Of a stretch of 64,000 nucleotides of DNA, positions 1 through 12,148 are shown piece after piece. The position numbers and the translations under genes are program-made. Each line of letters begins with the position of its first letter. Position 1 is the stretch's first letter. This DNA comes from Chlorocebus sabaeus (lineage: Eukaryota; Chordata; Mammalia; Primates; Cercopithecidae), in assembly GCF_047675955.1 (NCBI RefSeq), contig NC_132913.1:73279236-73343235 (forward strand), in the 5' to 3' direction. The notes under the pieces were generated by a model. That model was not told where the DNA came from. It did no database searches and saw nothing but the letters and a program-made list of their open reading frames with translations.

Positions 1-39
1 AAGAAGTGTTCCAATAACTTCACTGCATTTACATTTCCA

Positions 40-863
40 TAGTTTAATTATAAGCAAATTTTCATTCCTTTTTGAATTTTTTGAAGTATAATATATAGAA
101 AAGTTGAGAAATCGTACGTGTATGGTTTGATGACTTCTTACAATTTAAATTCCCCCATGCAACCAGCACCTAGATCAAAAAGCAGAACATTGACAGCACT
201 CCAGAAGTCCCTTTAATGCACCCTTTTATTCATTGTGCCTAAAGGGTAACCACTATTCTCCTTTTAATGCCATATATTATATTAGATTTTCAAAAACCTT
301 TTATCCTGAGAACCATACAAATAAAGATTGAATTTTATCAATTCAACCATATGTTGTGAGATACATTCATAATGTTTGTAGCTGTAATTCATTCACTTTC
401 ATTGTTCTACAGTATTCTAATTGATAAACAGTTGAAAATTTATTCCTACATTTTACCTATGGTAGTTGCCAGTATTTTACCATTATGACTAAGGCTCTTA
501 CTTTCATTCTTGTGCATATCATTTGAACATGTATGTGCATTTCTGTTAGGAATATACTTAGAAGTTAAATGGCTGGTTATGGATATGCTCTCCTCTAGTA
601 AACACTGCCAAATGATAGAATAAATTACTGTACAACCAGCCATGTGTGGATTTTTAGTTGCTCCATATGTCTACCTTTTTCCTTTTCTCTTTTTTTCATT
701 TTAGCAATTATGAGTATGCAGCAGAATTGTAATGTGATTTGAATCTGCACTTGCCTGATAAATAATAAAGTTGATCACCTTTTCTTATGTTTATTGCCCA
801 TTTGGATATTCCCTTGTAAAGGGCTTTTAAAGTGTTTTGTCTAGACATACATATTTTTCAGTT
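40..863 (-). mobile_element. Old L1M fragment (3' UTR and end of ORF2)
   Basis: On the reverse strand this reads as the end of ORF2 and the 3' UTR of an old mammalian L1. The part at about 430-850 matches the C-terminal ORF2 region, for example the stretch before gatcaccttttc. The part at 60-300 resembles the L1M 3' UTR. It is heavily diverged and has no usable frame. The left boundary is uncertain because the window starts close by. L1M elements are fossils with no present function. Confidence 0.6.
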
Positions 864-1425
864 TGTTTGTTTGTAGTCAAGAGGTCTTCTATTTTTATTT
901 ACACCTATTATGCCATGAATTCATAGGAAATAGCTTCCAGCAGCTCGGCTTCGCACTGAGTCTCAGAAAGTATACTTATTTACGTGGAGCAGGCTGGCAT
1001 TTCGGTTGAACTCACATGTGTTTCTCTTTTGCTTCCTTCTTTTTCTGATCATTTTCCTTCCTGCATTTCAAAAAGTTATCTTGGCTGTTAGAACACTTAA
1101 TATGCTCAATATGCACACTAATTATCTTGGCAAGAATCTTGCTCTTAACTTGTTTGTTTATAACAATGCCAACAGTATGCCGGGTACGTTGTAGAGAGAA
1201 TATTCCAGTTTTCCCCTGGTAACATTTGTGGGGCATTCCTTTCTGAACAGTATGCATTCCTTTGATGTCTGCAGTATCACCATTCTTAAAGATTCACATG
1301 TATATGGCCATAGGAGCACCTCCATGTTTTCTAAAAAGCCTACAGAACATATATTGGGTGCTTCTCCTCCTCTTTCCCTTTGTGTTCATCACTTTGGCGG
1401 ATTACTGGAAGAAGGAGGTTCTAAC
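864..1425 (-). pseudogene. RPL21: RPL21 processed pseudogene
   Basis: The reverse strand carries a full-length, intronless copy of ribosomal protein L21, a component of the large ribosomal subunit. The coding span runs from the ATG at 1389 to the TAA at 908-910, 482 nt, one less than the 483 nt of a 160-residue RPL21. Recognisable blocks include QKGMPHKCY, NKQVK, KILAK and ENDQKKKEAKEK. A short 5' UTR (agtaatccgcc) precedes the ATG, and a 3' UTR with A-rich tail remains near 864-907. The frame is dead: CGA to TGA at codon 31, a later TGG to TGA, a TAA further on, a 3-nt insertion mid-gene and a 4-nt deletion near the C-terminus. Lack of introns plus a tail indicates L1-mediated retrocopying. 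I found no clear target-site duplication. Confidence 0.93.
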
Positions 1426-1689
1426 TGAAAGGCTAAATTTAAAGTGTGAGTAATGTTTTAAATAGTACACAGTATTTTGTAACACATTTCTTCAGCAATA
1501 ATTTCTGCTATAAGTTTCATGTATACTCTTTCAGTGATAACCTATGCAAATATAAAGTTTTTCATATTTTTATATTTATATAAATATAGAGTTATAACAA
1601 AAGGAAATCTGTTATGACTTTATATGGATGTATATAAGTGCATTGTATATGCAAAAATTATTTTTAAAAAGCAAATGGCAGGACTTGCA
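1426..1689. other. Unassigned AT-rich spacer
   Basis: AT-rich sequence between the RPL21 retrocopy and the L1M-like block. I see no gene, RNA or recognisable repeat in it. Confidence 0.4.
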
Positions 1690-2320
1690 CTTCTGGGAAG
1701 ATAGAGCGAGGCATTTTTTTCTGTTCCTTTCATTAAGTACAATAAACCCCCCTGGGCATTATATATAACATAAATATAAGAATATATATATAACATAAAT
1801 ATAAGAATATTTGCAAAAATAGAGAAAAGAAGGCAGACTATACAGTAACTTGGGACACAAGCAATGACATGAAGGGAATTTTACTGGGGTTTCTTTTTGC
1901 CTCATATACTCTAGGCTGGGTACTGAAGAAACCAGAAAAAAAAAAAAGAAAAAAAAGAAATGCCAACAGAAGCAGACAAAAATGTCCCCAAGAAAAGCAT
2001 ACTCTCTCAAGTTAGAGAACCTGGAATGGAGCAATTTAGAAAGATGGAAAACTTTTAGATAATCACTGTATTCCTGCTAAACAGTGCAGAAAACTTATGA
2101 CCTCATTTTCATCCCTACCAGCAAATGTTGAGGGAAGAGTCTAGACTTCAACTCTTGCCCAGCTGTACCAAGACATATCCCTTATCCTGGCCCTCTAGTG
2201 TAGTATCAAAGAAAAACTATGGAGAGTTAGGACTTTTTTATTCTCATAGACAGTATCAAGGTATTATCCTTATTCACTTACCAGAGTGATCTCAGAAGAT
2301 ATCTCATAAAATAAGATTTA
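1690..2320 (+). mobile_element. Probable L1M 5' UTR segment
   Basis: This resembles the 5' UTR of old mammalian L1 elements: the run through gggacacaagcaatgacatg, the ggctgggtactgaagaaacc block and the caaagaaaaactatgg block occur in the expected order and sense. If correct, it is the 5' part of the same forward L1M that resumes at 4691. In that case ORF1 and the first part of ORF2 have been lost. The assignment is from memory of the family and is the weakest link in the nested reconstruction. Confidence 0.42.
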
Positions 2321-2324
2321 AACA

Positions 2325-3790
2325 AAATTTTTTTTATTTCAATAGGTTTTTAGGGAGCAAGTGTACACTGTACCCAAAGTGTTGTCATTTATCCCTCATC
2401 TCCTGCCACAGTTTCCTCCAAGTCCCCAAAGCCCAATGTATCATTCTTATACTTTTGTGTCCTCATGACATAGCTCTCACTTATGAGTGAGAACAGATGA
2501 TGTTTGGCTTTTCATTACTGAGTTACTTCAGTTATAGTAAGAGTCTCCAGTTCCATCCAGGTTGCTGCAAATGCCATTTTCATTCTTTTTTATGACTGAT
2601 TGCGGTGTGTGTGTGTGTGTGTGTATATATCCCTATATATATTTCCACATATATGGATATATATTAATCTACATATAGGGATATATATGGATATATATGA
2701 ATATATATGGATATATTTGAATATATATAGGGATATATATGGATATATATGATATATATATATCACATTTTGTTATTCACTCATTGATTAATTGATGGGC
2801 ATTTGGGCTGGTTCCATATTTTTGCAGTTGTGAATTGTGCTGCTATAAACATGCATATACAAGTATCCTCTTCGTATAATGACTTCTTTTCTTCTGAGTA
2901 GATACCTAGTAGTGGGATTGCTGGATCAAATGGTAGATCTACTTTTAATTCTCTAAGGAATCTCCACACTGTTTTCCTTAGCGGTTGTACTAGTTTACAT
3001 TCCCAACAGTGTAAAACTGTTCCCTTTTTACCACATTCATGCCAATATCTACTTTTTTAAATTTTTTGAACATGGCCATTCTTGCAGGAGTAGGGTGGTA
3101 TCTCATTGTGGTCTTGATTTGCATTTCTCTGATAATTAGTGATGTTGAGCATTTTTCCAAATACTTGTTGGCCATTTGTATATCTTCTTTTGAGAATTGT
3201 CTATTCATGTCTTTAGCCCGCTTTTTGGTGGAGTTGTTTAATTTTTTCCTGATGATTTGTTTGAGTTCTTTGTAGATTCTGGATGTTAGTCCTTTGTTGG
3301 ATGCACAGATTGTGAAGATTTTCTCCCACTCTGTGTGTTGTCTGTTAACTCTGGTTATTATTTATTTTTCTGTGTAGAAGTTTTTTAGTTTAATTAAGTC
3401 TCATTTATTTATCTTTGTTTTTGTTACATTTGCTTTTGGGTTCTTGGTCATGAAGTCTTTCCTTAAACCAATATCTAGAAGGGATTTTCTGATGTTATCT
3501 TCTAAACTTTTTATAGTTTCAGATCTTAGATTTAAGTATTTGATCCATCTTTAGTTGATTTTTGTATAAGGTGAGAGATGAAGATCCAGTTTAATTCTTC
3601 TACATGTGGCTTGCCAATTACTCTAGCACCATTTGTTGAGTAAGGCGTCCTTTACCCACCTTATGTTTTTATTTGCTTTGTTGAAGATCAGTTGACTCTT
3701 AAGTATTTGGCTTTATTTCTAGGTTTCTCTATTCTGTTTTGTTGGTCTATGTGCCAATTTTTATAGCAGTGTCGTGTTATTTTGGTGGCC
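2325..3790 (-). mobile_element. L1PB-like element, 3' part of an inverted insertion
   Basis: The reverse strand runs from the L1 3' end (2325, the tttttatttcaataggttttt block) through the 3' UTR into the C-terminal half of ORF2, stopping near 3790. Landmarks include the ORF2 C-terminus at about 2480-2970 and the pre-Cys-rich region at 2990-3270. All frames are broken. The next 900 bases are L1 ORF2 in the opposite orientation, so the element has the classic 5' inversion made by twin priming. Spelling of the 3' end suggests a subfamily older than the two full-length L1s here, L1PB-like. Confidence 0.8.
2604..2765. repeat. (GT)n then degenerate GGATATATAT array
   Basis: A pure GT tract (2604-2624) passes into about 140 bases of TA-rich sequence in which units close to ggatatatat recur with small changes. 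It lies inside the reverse-strand L1 where intact relatives have only a short tatatgtgcc-like motif, so it is a local expansion. Confidence 0.85.
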
Positions 3791-4690
3791 AGAAAGATAT
3801 AGAAACTCTAAACAGGCCAATAACAAGCAGGGAGATGGAAACGGTAGTTAAACAAAAAAAAAAAACAAAACAAAACAAAAAATGCCAACAAAGAAAATTT
3901 CAGGACTAGATGGATTCACAGCTGAATTCTATCAGACATTCAAAGAAGAGTTGGAACCAATACTATTGACACTATTCCAAAAGATAGAGAAAGATGGAAT
4001 CCTCCCCAACTCATTGTGTAAAGCTAGTATCCCCCCAATACCAAAACCAGGGTAAGATATAACAAAAAAAGAAATGTACAGACCAATATCACTGATGAAT
4101 ATAGATGCAAAAATCCTCAACAAAATACTTGTCAACAGAATCCAACAGCATATCAGAAGGATAATCTACCATAATCAAGTGGGTTTTATACAAGGGAGAC
4201 CAGAATGGTTTAACACATGCAAGTCAAAAAATGTCATACACCACGTAAACAGAATTAAAATTAAAAAGATCCCATAATTATCTCGATAGATGCAGAAAGA
4301 GCATTTGACAAAATCTAGCATCCCTTTATGATTAAAGCCCTCAGCAAAATCAGCATATAAGGGACATACCTTAAAGTAATAAAAGGCCCACAGCCAACAT
4401 TTTAGTGAACAAGGAAAAGTTGAAAGTATTCTCCCTGAGAACTGGAACAAGACAGGGATGCCCACTTTCGCCATCTCTGTTCAATATAGCACTGGAAGTC
4501 CTAGCCAAAGCAATCAGACAAGAGAAAGAATAAAGGGCATTCAAATCAGTAAAAGGGAAGTCAAACTGTTGCTGTTTGCTGATGATATGCTCAGGACCTA
4601 GAAAATGCTAAAAACTTATCCAGAATGCTCCTAGGACTGGTAAATGAATTCAGCAAAGTTTCAAGATACAAAATTAAGACCAATCTAACA
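3791..4690 (+). mobile_element. L1PB-like element, inverted 5' part (ORF2 RT region)
   Basis: Forward-strand ORF2 sequence covering the reverse transcriptase domain, from the gccaacaaagaaaa linker to about gaattcagcaaag. Peptide blocks such as PISLMNIDAKILNKIL and QHIRRIIYHNQVGF are readable near 4074-4277 before stops and frameshifts. It abuts the opposite-strand 3' part at about 3790. Compared with the full-length L1 at 6248-12399, roughly 0.45 kb of ORF2 is missing between the two arms (equivalent to about 10525-10970 of that copy). A deletion at the inversion junction is typical of twin priming. Confidence 0.8.
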
Positions 4691-6247
4691 CAAAGATATG
4701 AAGATCCTAAATGTGTATGTAACAAATAACAGAGCTGCAAAATATGGGAATTGAAATCTGGTAGAACTGAAAGGATAAATAGACAAATGCACAGTTATAA
4801 TTGGAGAGTTTACTTCAACACCCTTTTCTCAACAGTTGAAAGAACGCAGAAAATCAGCAAGGATATAGAAAAACTCAACACTGAAGCAACAGGATATAAT
4901 CAACATTTATACCCCCAAAAATAGAATATGCACTTCCCCCCAACCTAGCATAAGCCATATACCAAGATAGGCTATATTGTGGGTCATAAAACAAACCAAG
5001 CAAATTTAAAATCATATAGAATATGTTTTCTGACTATAGTGGGATCAAATGATACTGATACAGCAATCAATAGCAGAAAGATAACAGAAAAATTTTTGAA
5101 CACTTGGAAACTAAACGACTAATTTCTTAGCAATGCATTGTCAAAGAACAACTCTTAATGGATAATTTAAAATGCACTGAATAAAATGAACATGAAAATA
5201 AAATACATCAAAATTTGTAGGTAGAAGTTATAGTGATGCTTGCTGGAGGGAAATTTGTAGTACTAAATAATTAAATTAGTAAATAGGAAATGTCTTGAGT
5301 GAGTTAGTTATCTAAGTGCCCACTTCAAGAATCTGGAAATAGAATAGAAAAATAAACCCAAGGCAAGCAAAAGAAAGTAAAGAATAACAATAAGAGTAGA
5401 TATCAATAAAATGTAAAACAGGAAAAAAAAGCACATTAATAAAAACGAAGCTTGTACTTTGAAAATATTAATAAAATTGACAAACTTCTATGAAGACTGA
5501 AAAAGAAAACAGAAAGAAGACACATATTGGTAATGTCAGGAACAAAGCAAGGGATATCACCATGGTCCCTGTTGATAGTAAAAATATAATAAGGGAATAT
5601 TATCAGTATAAGGGTAAAAAGAAAATTCTACACACAGAAATTGATCACTTTACATAAAATAGACAAATTCTTCAAAAAGTCTAAACTACCATAACTCATC
5701 CAATATAAAATTTATCCAAAATAAAATTTATCCAAAATAAAACTTTTAGTGGCTATATAACTACTAAGGATATTAAATTGTTATTTAAACTCTCAGAAAG
5801 TAAATCTCCTGCCCCAGATGGATTCAATGGACAATTAATTCTACCAATTGTTTACAGAAGAATTAACATTAATTCTACACAATCTTCTCAGAAAATAGGG
5901 AAGGAGGGAATGTTTCACGATTTATCCTATGTACCTAGTATTGACACTGATACTAAAACCAGACTAAGTCAGCACACACACAAAAAGGAAATTACAGACC
6001 AATGTCCCTCATGTATACAGTTGCAAAAATTCTTGACAAATTTTATAGAAGTCATCAACGTGGAAAAATAACTCTACATTATTAACCAAGAGTATTTATT
6101 TCCAGATATGCAAGACTGATTCAACGTTCAAAAATCAATCAATGTAATCCACTATATTAACAAGCTAAAAAGGAAGTCACATGGTCATATCAATCACACA
6201 GGAAAAGGTTTTGGCAAGATTCACTTTCATTCATAAAAAAAATTCAG
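4691..6247 (+). mobile_element. Old L1M, ORF2 endonuclease to early RT
   Basis: Forward-strand remnant of L1M ORF2. The endonuclease region is visible at about 4780-5080 (aacaggatataatcaacatttata, gataggctatattgtgggtcataaaacaaacc). The linker follows, and the start of the RT domain lies near 5778-6070 with a readable ESKSPAPDGF block. Frames are broken throughout. Its sequence continues on the far side of the younger L1, at 12409, so it is the host into which that L1 inserted. Confidence 0.72.
6239..6247. repeat. Left target-site duplication of L1 (6248-12399)
   Basis: The 9-base sequence aaaattcag here recurs at 12400-12408, directly after the A-rich tail. Flanking host L1M sequence joins smoothly if the L1 and one repeat are removed. 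Confidence 0.85.
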
Positions 6248-7257
6248 GGCCGAATAGGAACAACTCCAGGCTTCAACTCCCAGCATGAGCGACACAGAAG
6301 ACCGGTGATTTCTGCATTTTCAACTGAGGTACTGGGTTCATCTCACCAGGGAGTGCTGGACAATCGGTGCTGGTCAGCTGCTGCAGCCCGACCAGCGAGA
6401 GCTGAAGCAGGGCGAGGCATTGCCTCACCTGGGAAGCACAAGGGGGAAGGGATACCTTTTCCTAGCCAGGGGAACTGAGACACACAACACCTGGAAAATT
6501 GGGTAACTCCCACCCCAATACTCAGCTTTAACAAACGGGCACACCAGGAGATTATATCCCACACCTGGCTGGGAGGGTCCCACACCCACGGAGCCTCCCT
6601 CATTGCTAGCACAGCAGTCTGTGATCTAACTGCAAGGCAGCAGCGAGGCTGGGGGAGGGGCGCCCGCCATTGCTGAGGCTTAAGTAGGTAAACAAAGCTG
6701 CTGGGAAGCTCGAACTGGGTGGAGTTCACAGCAGCTCAAGGAAACCTGCCTGTCTCTGTAGACTCCACCTCTGGGGACAGGGCACAGCTAAACAACAACA
6801 AAAGCAGCAAAAAACTCTGCAGACACAAACGACTCTGTCTGACAGCTTTGAAGAGAGCAGTGGATCTCCCAACACAGAGGTTGAGATCTGAGAATGGACA
6901 GACTACCTGCTCAAGTGGGTCCCTGACCCCAGAGTAGCCTAACTGGGAGACATCTCCCACTAGGGGCAGTCTGACACCCCACACCTCACAGGGTGGAGTA
7001 CACCACTGAGAGGAAGCTTCCAAAGCAACAATCAGACAGGTACACTCGCTGTTCAGCAATATTCTGTCTTCTGCAGCCTCTGCTGCTGATACCCAGGCAA
7101 ACAGGGTCTGGAGTGGACCTCAAGCAATCTCCAACAGACCTACAGCTGAGGGTCCTGACTGTTAGAAGGAAAACTATCAAATAGGAAGGACACCTACAAC
7201 AAAACCCCATCAGTACGTCACCATCATCAAAGACTAGAGGCAGATAAAACCACAAAG
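6248..7257 (+). promoter_or_regulatory. L1 5' UTR (internal promoter region)
   Basis: About 1 kb of L1 5' UTR upstream of the ORF1 ATG at 7258. In this family it holds the sense promoter and an antisense promoter. The 5'-most bases with the YY1 element are absent. The antisense strand has an open frame of 128 codons (6729 down to 6343) at about the position of the primate L1 ORF0. GC-rich compared with its surroundings, as usual for L1 5' UTRs. Confidence 0.8.
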
Positions 7258-8273
7258 ATGGGGAAAAAGCAGGGCAGAAAAGCTGGAAATTCAAAAAATA
7301 AGAATGCATCTCCCCCGGCAAAGGAGCACAGCTCATCGCCAGCAATGGATCAAAGCTGGATGGAGAATGACTTTGATAAGATGAGAGAAGGCGGCTTCAG
7401 TCCATCAAACTTCTCACAGCTAAAGGAGGAATTACGTACCCAGCACAAAGAAACTAAAAATCTTGAAAAAAAAACTGGAAGAATTGATACCTAGAGTAAC
7501 TAATGCAGAGAAGGTCATAAATGAAATGAAAGAGATGAAAACCATGACACGAGAAATACGTGACAAATGCACAAGCTTCAGTAACCGACTCGATCAACTG
7601 GAAGAAAGAGTATCAGCGATTGAGGATCAAATGAATGAAATGAAGTGAGAAGAGAAACCAAAAGAAAAAAGAAGAAAAAGAAATGAACAAAGCCTGCAAG
7701 AAGTATGGGATTATGTAAAAAGACCAAATCTACGTCTGATTGGGGTGCCTGAAAGTAAGGGGGAAAATGGAACCAAGTTGGAAAACACTCTTCAGGATAT
7801 CATCCAGGAGAACTTCCCCAACCTAGTAGGGCAGGCCAACATTCAAATCCAGGAAATACAGAGAACGCCACAAAGATACTCCTCGAGAAGAGCAACTCCA
7901 AGACACATAATTGCCAGATTCACCAAAGTTGAAATGAAGGAAAAGATCTTAAGGGCAGCCAGAGAGAAAGGTCGGGTTACCCACAAAGGGAAGCCCATCA
8001 GACTAACAGCAGATCTCTCAGCAGAAACTCTCCAAGCCAGAAGAGAGTGGGGGCCAATATTCAACATTCTTAAAGAAAAGAATTTTCAACCCAGAATTTC
8101 ATATCCAGCCACACTGTTTCATAAATGAAGGAGAAATAAAATCCTTTACAGATAAGCAAATGCTTAGAGAGTTTGTCACCACTAGGCCTCCCTTACAAGA
8201 GACCCTGAAGGAAGCACTAAACATGGAAAGGAACAACCGGTACCAGCCATTGCAAAAACATGCCAAAATGTAA
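7258..8273 (+). pseudogene. L1 ORF1p remnant (broken)
   Basis: ORF1p is the RNA-binding trimeric chaperone of the L1 ribonucleoprotein, about 338 residues. The start MGKKQGRKAGNSKNK is clear. The coiled-coil region follows, with a frameshift in the A-run near 7465-7475 (frame moves to the one read from 7463). A TGA at 7646-7648 replaces the usual CGA just after the EDQMNEMK block. The RRM and C-terminal domain resume in frame and read well from 7745 (GENGTKLENTLQ, RRATPRHII, GRVTHKGKPIRL) until a 2-base deletion near 8115. The original stop is the TAA at 8271. Three independent lesions rule out a functional protein. Confidence 0.92.
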
Positions 8274-8333
8274 AGACCATCGAGGCTAGGAAGAAACTGC
8301 ATCAACTAACGAGCAAAATAACCAGTTAATATA

Positions 8334-11300
8334 ATGGCAGGATCAAGTTCACACATAACCATATTAACCTTAAATGTAAATGGACTAAATGCTCCAATTA
8401 AAAGACACAACTGGCAAAATGGACAAAGAGTCAAGACCCATCAGTCTGCTGTATTCAGAAGACCCATCTCACACGCAGAGACATACATAGGCTCAAAATA
8501 AAGGGATGGAGGAAGATTTACCAAGCAAATGGAGAACAAAAAAAAGCAGGGGTTGCAATATAGTCTCTAATAAAACAGACTTTAAACCATCAAAGATCAA
8601 AAGAGATAAAGAAGGCCATTACATAATGTTAAAGGGATCAATTTAACAGGAAGAGCTAACTATCCTAAATATATATGCACCCAATACAGGAGGACCCAGA
8701 TTCACAAAGCAAGTCCTTAGAGACTTACAAAGAAACTTAGACTCCCATACAATAATAATGGGAGACTTCAACACTTCACTGTCAACATTAGACAGATCAA
8801 CAAGACAGAAAGTTAACAAGGATATCCAGGAATTGAACTCATCTCTGCAGCAAGCAGACCTAATAGACATTTATAGAACTCTCCACCCCAAACCAACAGA
8901 ATATACATTCTTCTCAGCACCACATCGCACTTATTCCAAAATTGACCACATAATTGGAAGTAAAGCCCTCCTCAGCAAATGTACAAAAACAGAAATTATA
9001 ACAAACTGTCTCTCAGACCACAGTGCAATCAAACTAGAACTCAGGACTAAGAAACTCAATCAAAACCGCTCAACTACATGGAAACTGAACAACCTGCTCC
9101 TGAAAGACTACTGGGTACATAACGAAATGAAGGCAGAAATAAAGATGTTCTTTGAAACCAATGAGAACAAAGATACAACATACCAGAATCTCTGGGGCAC
9201 ATTTAAAGCAGTGTGTAGAGGCAAATTTATAGCACTAAATGCCCACAAGAGAAAGCAGGAAAGATCTAAAATGGAAACCCTAACATCACAATTAAAAGAA
9301 CTAGAGAAGTAAGAGCAAACACATTCAAAAGCTAGCAGAAAACAAGAAATAACTAAGATCAGAGCAGAACTGAAGGAGATAGAGACACAAAAAACCCTCC
9401 AAAAAATCAATGAATCCAGGAGTTGGTTTTTTGAAAATATCAACAAAATTGACACACCGCTAGCAAGACTAATAAAGAAGAAAAGAGAGAAGAATCAAAT
9501 AGACGCAATAAAAAATGATAAAGGGGATATTACCATCGACCCCACAAAATACAAACTACCATCAGAGAATACTCTATGCAAATAAACTAGAAAATCTAGA
9601 AGAAATGGATAATTTCCAGGACACTTACACTCTCCCAAGACTAAACCAGGAAGAAGTTGAATCCCTGAAGAGACCAATAGCAGGCTCTGTAATTGAGGCA
9701 ATAATTAATAGCCTACCAACCAAAAAAAGTCCAGGACCAGATGGATTCACAGCTGAATTCTACCAGAGGTACAAGGAGGAGCTGGTACCATTCCTTCTGA
9801 AACTATTCCAATCAATAGAAAAAGAGGGAATCCTCCCTAACTCATTTGATGAGGCCAACATCATCCTGATACCAAAGCCTGGCAGAGACACAACAAAAAA
9901 AGAGAATTTTAGACCAATATCCTTGATGAACATCGATGCAAAAATCCTCAATAAAATACTGGCAAACCGGATTCAGCAGCACATCAAAAAGCTTATCCAC
10001 CATGATCAAGTGGACTTCATCCCTGGGATGCAAGGCTGGTTCAACATTCGCAAATCAATAAACGTAATCCAGCATATAAACAGAACCAAAGACAAGAACC
10101 ACATCATTATCTCAATAGATGCAGAAAAGGCTTTTGACAAAATTCAACAGCCCTTCATGCTAAAAACGCTCAATAAATTCGGTATTGATGGAACGTACCT
10201 CAAAATAATAAGAGCTATTTATGACAAACCCACAGCCAATATCATACTGAATGGGCAAAAACTGGAAAAATTCCCTTTGAAAACTGGCACAAGACAGGGA
10301 TGCCCTCTCTCACCACTCCTATTCAACATAGTGTTGGAAGTTCTGGCTAGGGCAATCAGGCAAGAGAAAGAAATCAAGGGTATTCAGTTAGGAAAAGAAG
10401 AAGTCAAATTGTCCCTGTTTGCAGATGACATGATTGTATATTTAGAAAACCCCATTGTCTCAGCCCAAAATCTCCTTAAGCTGATAAGCAACTTCAGCAA
10501 AGTCTCAGGATACAAAATTAATGTGCAAAAATCACAAGCATTCTTATACACCAGTAACAGACAAACAGAGAGCCAAATGTTGAATGAACTTCCATTCACA
10601 ATTGCTTCAAAGAGAATAAAATACCTAGGAATCCAACTTACAAGGGATGTAAAGGACCTCTTCAAGGAGAACTACAAACCACTGCTCAGTGAAATCAAAG
10701 AGGACACAAACAAATGGAAGAACATACCATGCTCATGGATAGGACGAATCAATATCGTGAAAATGGCCATAGTGCCCAAGGTTATTTATAGATTCAATGC
10801 CATCCCCATCAAGCTACCAATGAGTTTCTTCACAGAATTGGAAAAAACTGCTCTAAAGTTCATATGGAACCAAAAATGAGCCCGCATTGCCAAGACAATC
10901 CTAAGTCAAAAGAACAAAGCTGGAGGCATCACACTACCGGACTTCAAACTATACTACAAGGCTACAGTAACCAAAACAGCATGGTACTGGTACCAAAAAA
11001 GAGATATAGACCAATGGAACGGAACAGAGTCCTCAGAAATAATACCACACATCTACAGCCATCTGATCTTTGAAAAACCTGAGAGAAACAAGAAATGGGG
11101 AAAGGATTCCTTATTTAATAAATGGTGCTGGGAAAACTGGCTAGCCATAAGTAGAAAGCTGAAACTGGATCCTTTCCTTACTCCTTATATGAAAATTAAT
11201 TCAAGATGGATTAGAGACTTAAATGTTAGACCTAATACCATAAAAACCCTAGAGGAAAACCTAGGTAGTACCATTCAGGACATAGGCATGGGCAAGGACT

Positions 11301-12148
11301 TCATGTCTAAAACACCAAAAGCAATGGCAGCAAAAGCCAAAATTGACAAATGGGATCTCATTAAACTAAAGAGCATCTGCACAGCAAAAGAAACTACCAT
11401 CAGAGTGAACAGGCAACCAACAGAATGGGAGAAAATTTTTGCAATCTACTCATCTGACAAAGGGCTAATATCCAGAACCTACAAATAACTCAATCAAATT
11501 TAGAAGAAAAAAACAAACAACCCCATCAAAAAGTGGGCAAAGGATATGAACGGACATTTCTCAAAAGAAGACATGCATAAAGCCAACAGACACATGAAAA
11601 AATTCTCATCATCACTGGCCATCAGAGAAATGCAAATCAAAACCACAATGAGATACCATCTCACACCAGTTAGATTGGCGATCATTAAAAAGTCAGGAAA
11701 CAACAGGTGCCGGAGAGGATGTGGAGAAATAGGAACACTTTTACACTGTTGGTGGGATTGTAAACTAGTTCAACCATTATGGAAAACAGTATGGCGATTC
11801 CTCAAGGATCTAGAACTAGATGTACCATATTACCTAGCCATCCCATTACTGGGCATATACCCAAAGGATTATAAATCATGCTGCTATAAAGACACATGCA
11901 CACGTATGTTTATTGCAGCACTATTCACAATAGCAAAGACTTGGAATCAACCCAAATGTCCATCAGTGACAGACTGGATTAAGAAAATGTGGCACATATA
12001 CACCATGGAATACTATGCAGCCATAAAAAAGGATGAGTTTGTGTCCTTTGTAGGGACATGGATGCAGCTGGAAACCATCATTCTTAGCAAACTATCACAA
12101 GAACAGAAAACCAAACACCGCATGTCCTCACTCATAGGTGGGAACTGA
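8334..12148 (+). pseudogene. L1 ORF2p remnant (endonuclease-RT, broken)
   Basis: ORF2p is the L1 endonuclease and reverse transcriptase, normally about 1275 residues; this span is about 1272 codons. The ATG at 8334 starts MAGSSSHITILTLNVNG, but a 2-base deletion near 8415 destroys the endonuclease frame. Endonuclease blocks resume at 8758-9312 (GDFNTSLS, SDHSAIKLELR). The RT domain is open for 454 codons at 9515-10879 and keeps the FADD catalytic motif (10418-10429). A TGA at 10877 then interrupts it. The C-terminal part is open at 11546-12148 and keeps a cysteine-rich motif (CGEIGTLLHCWWDC) and the usual SLIGGN end. Not functional. Confidence 0.93.
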
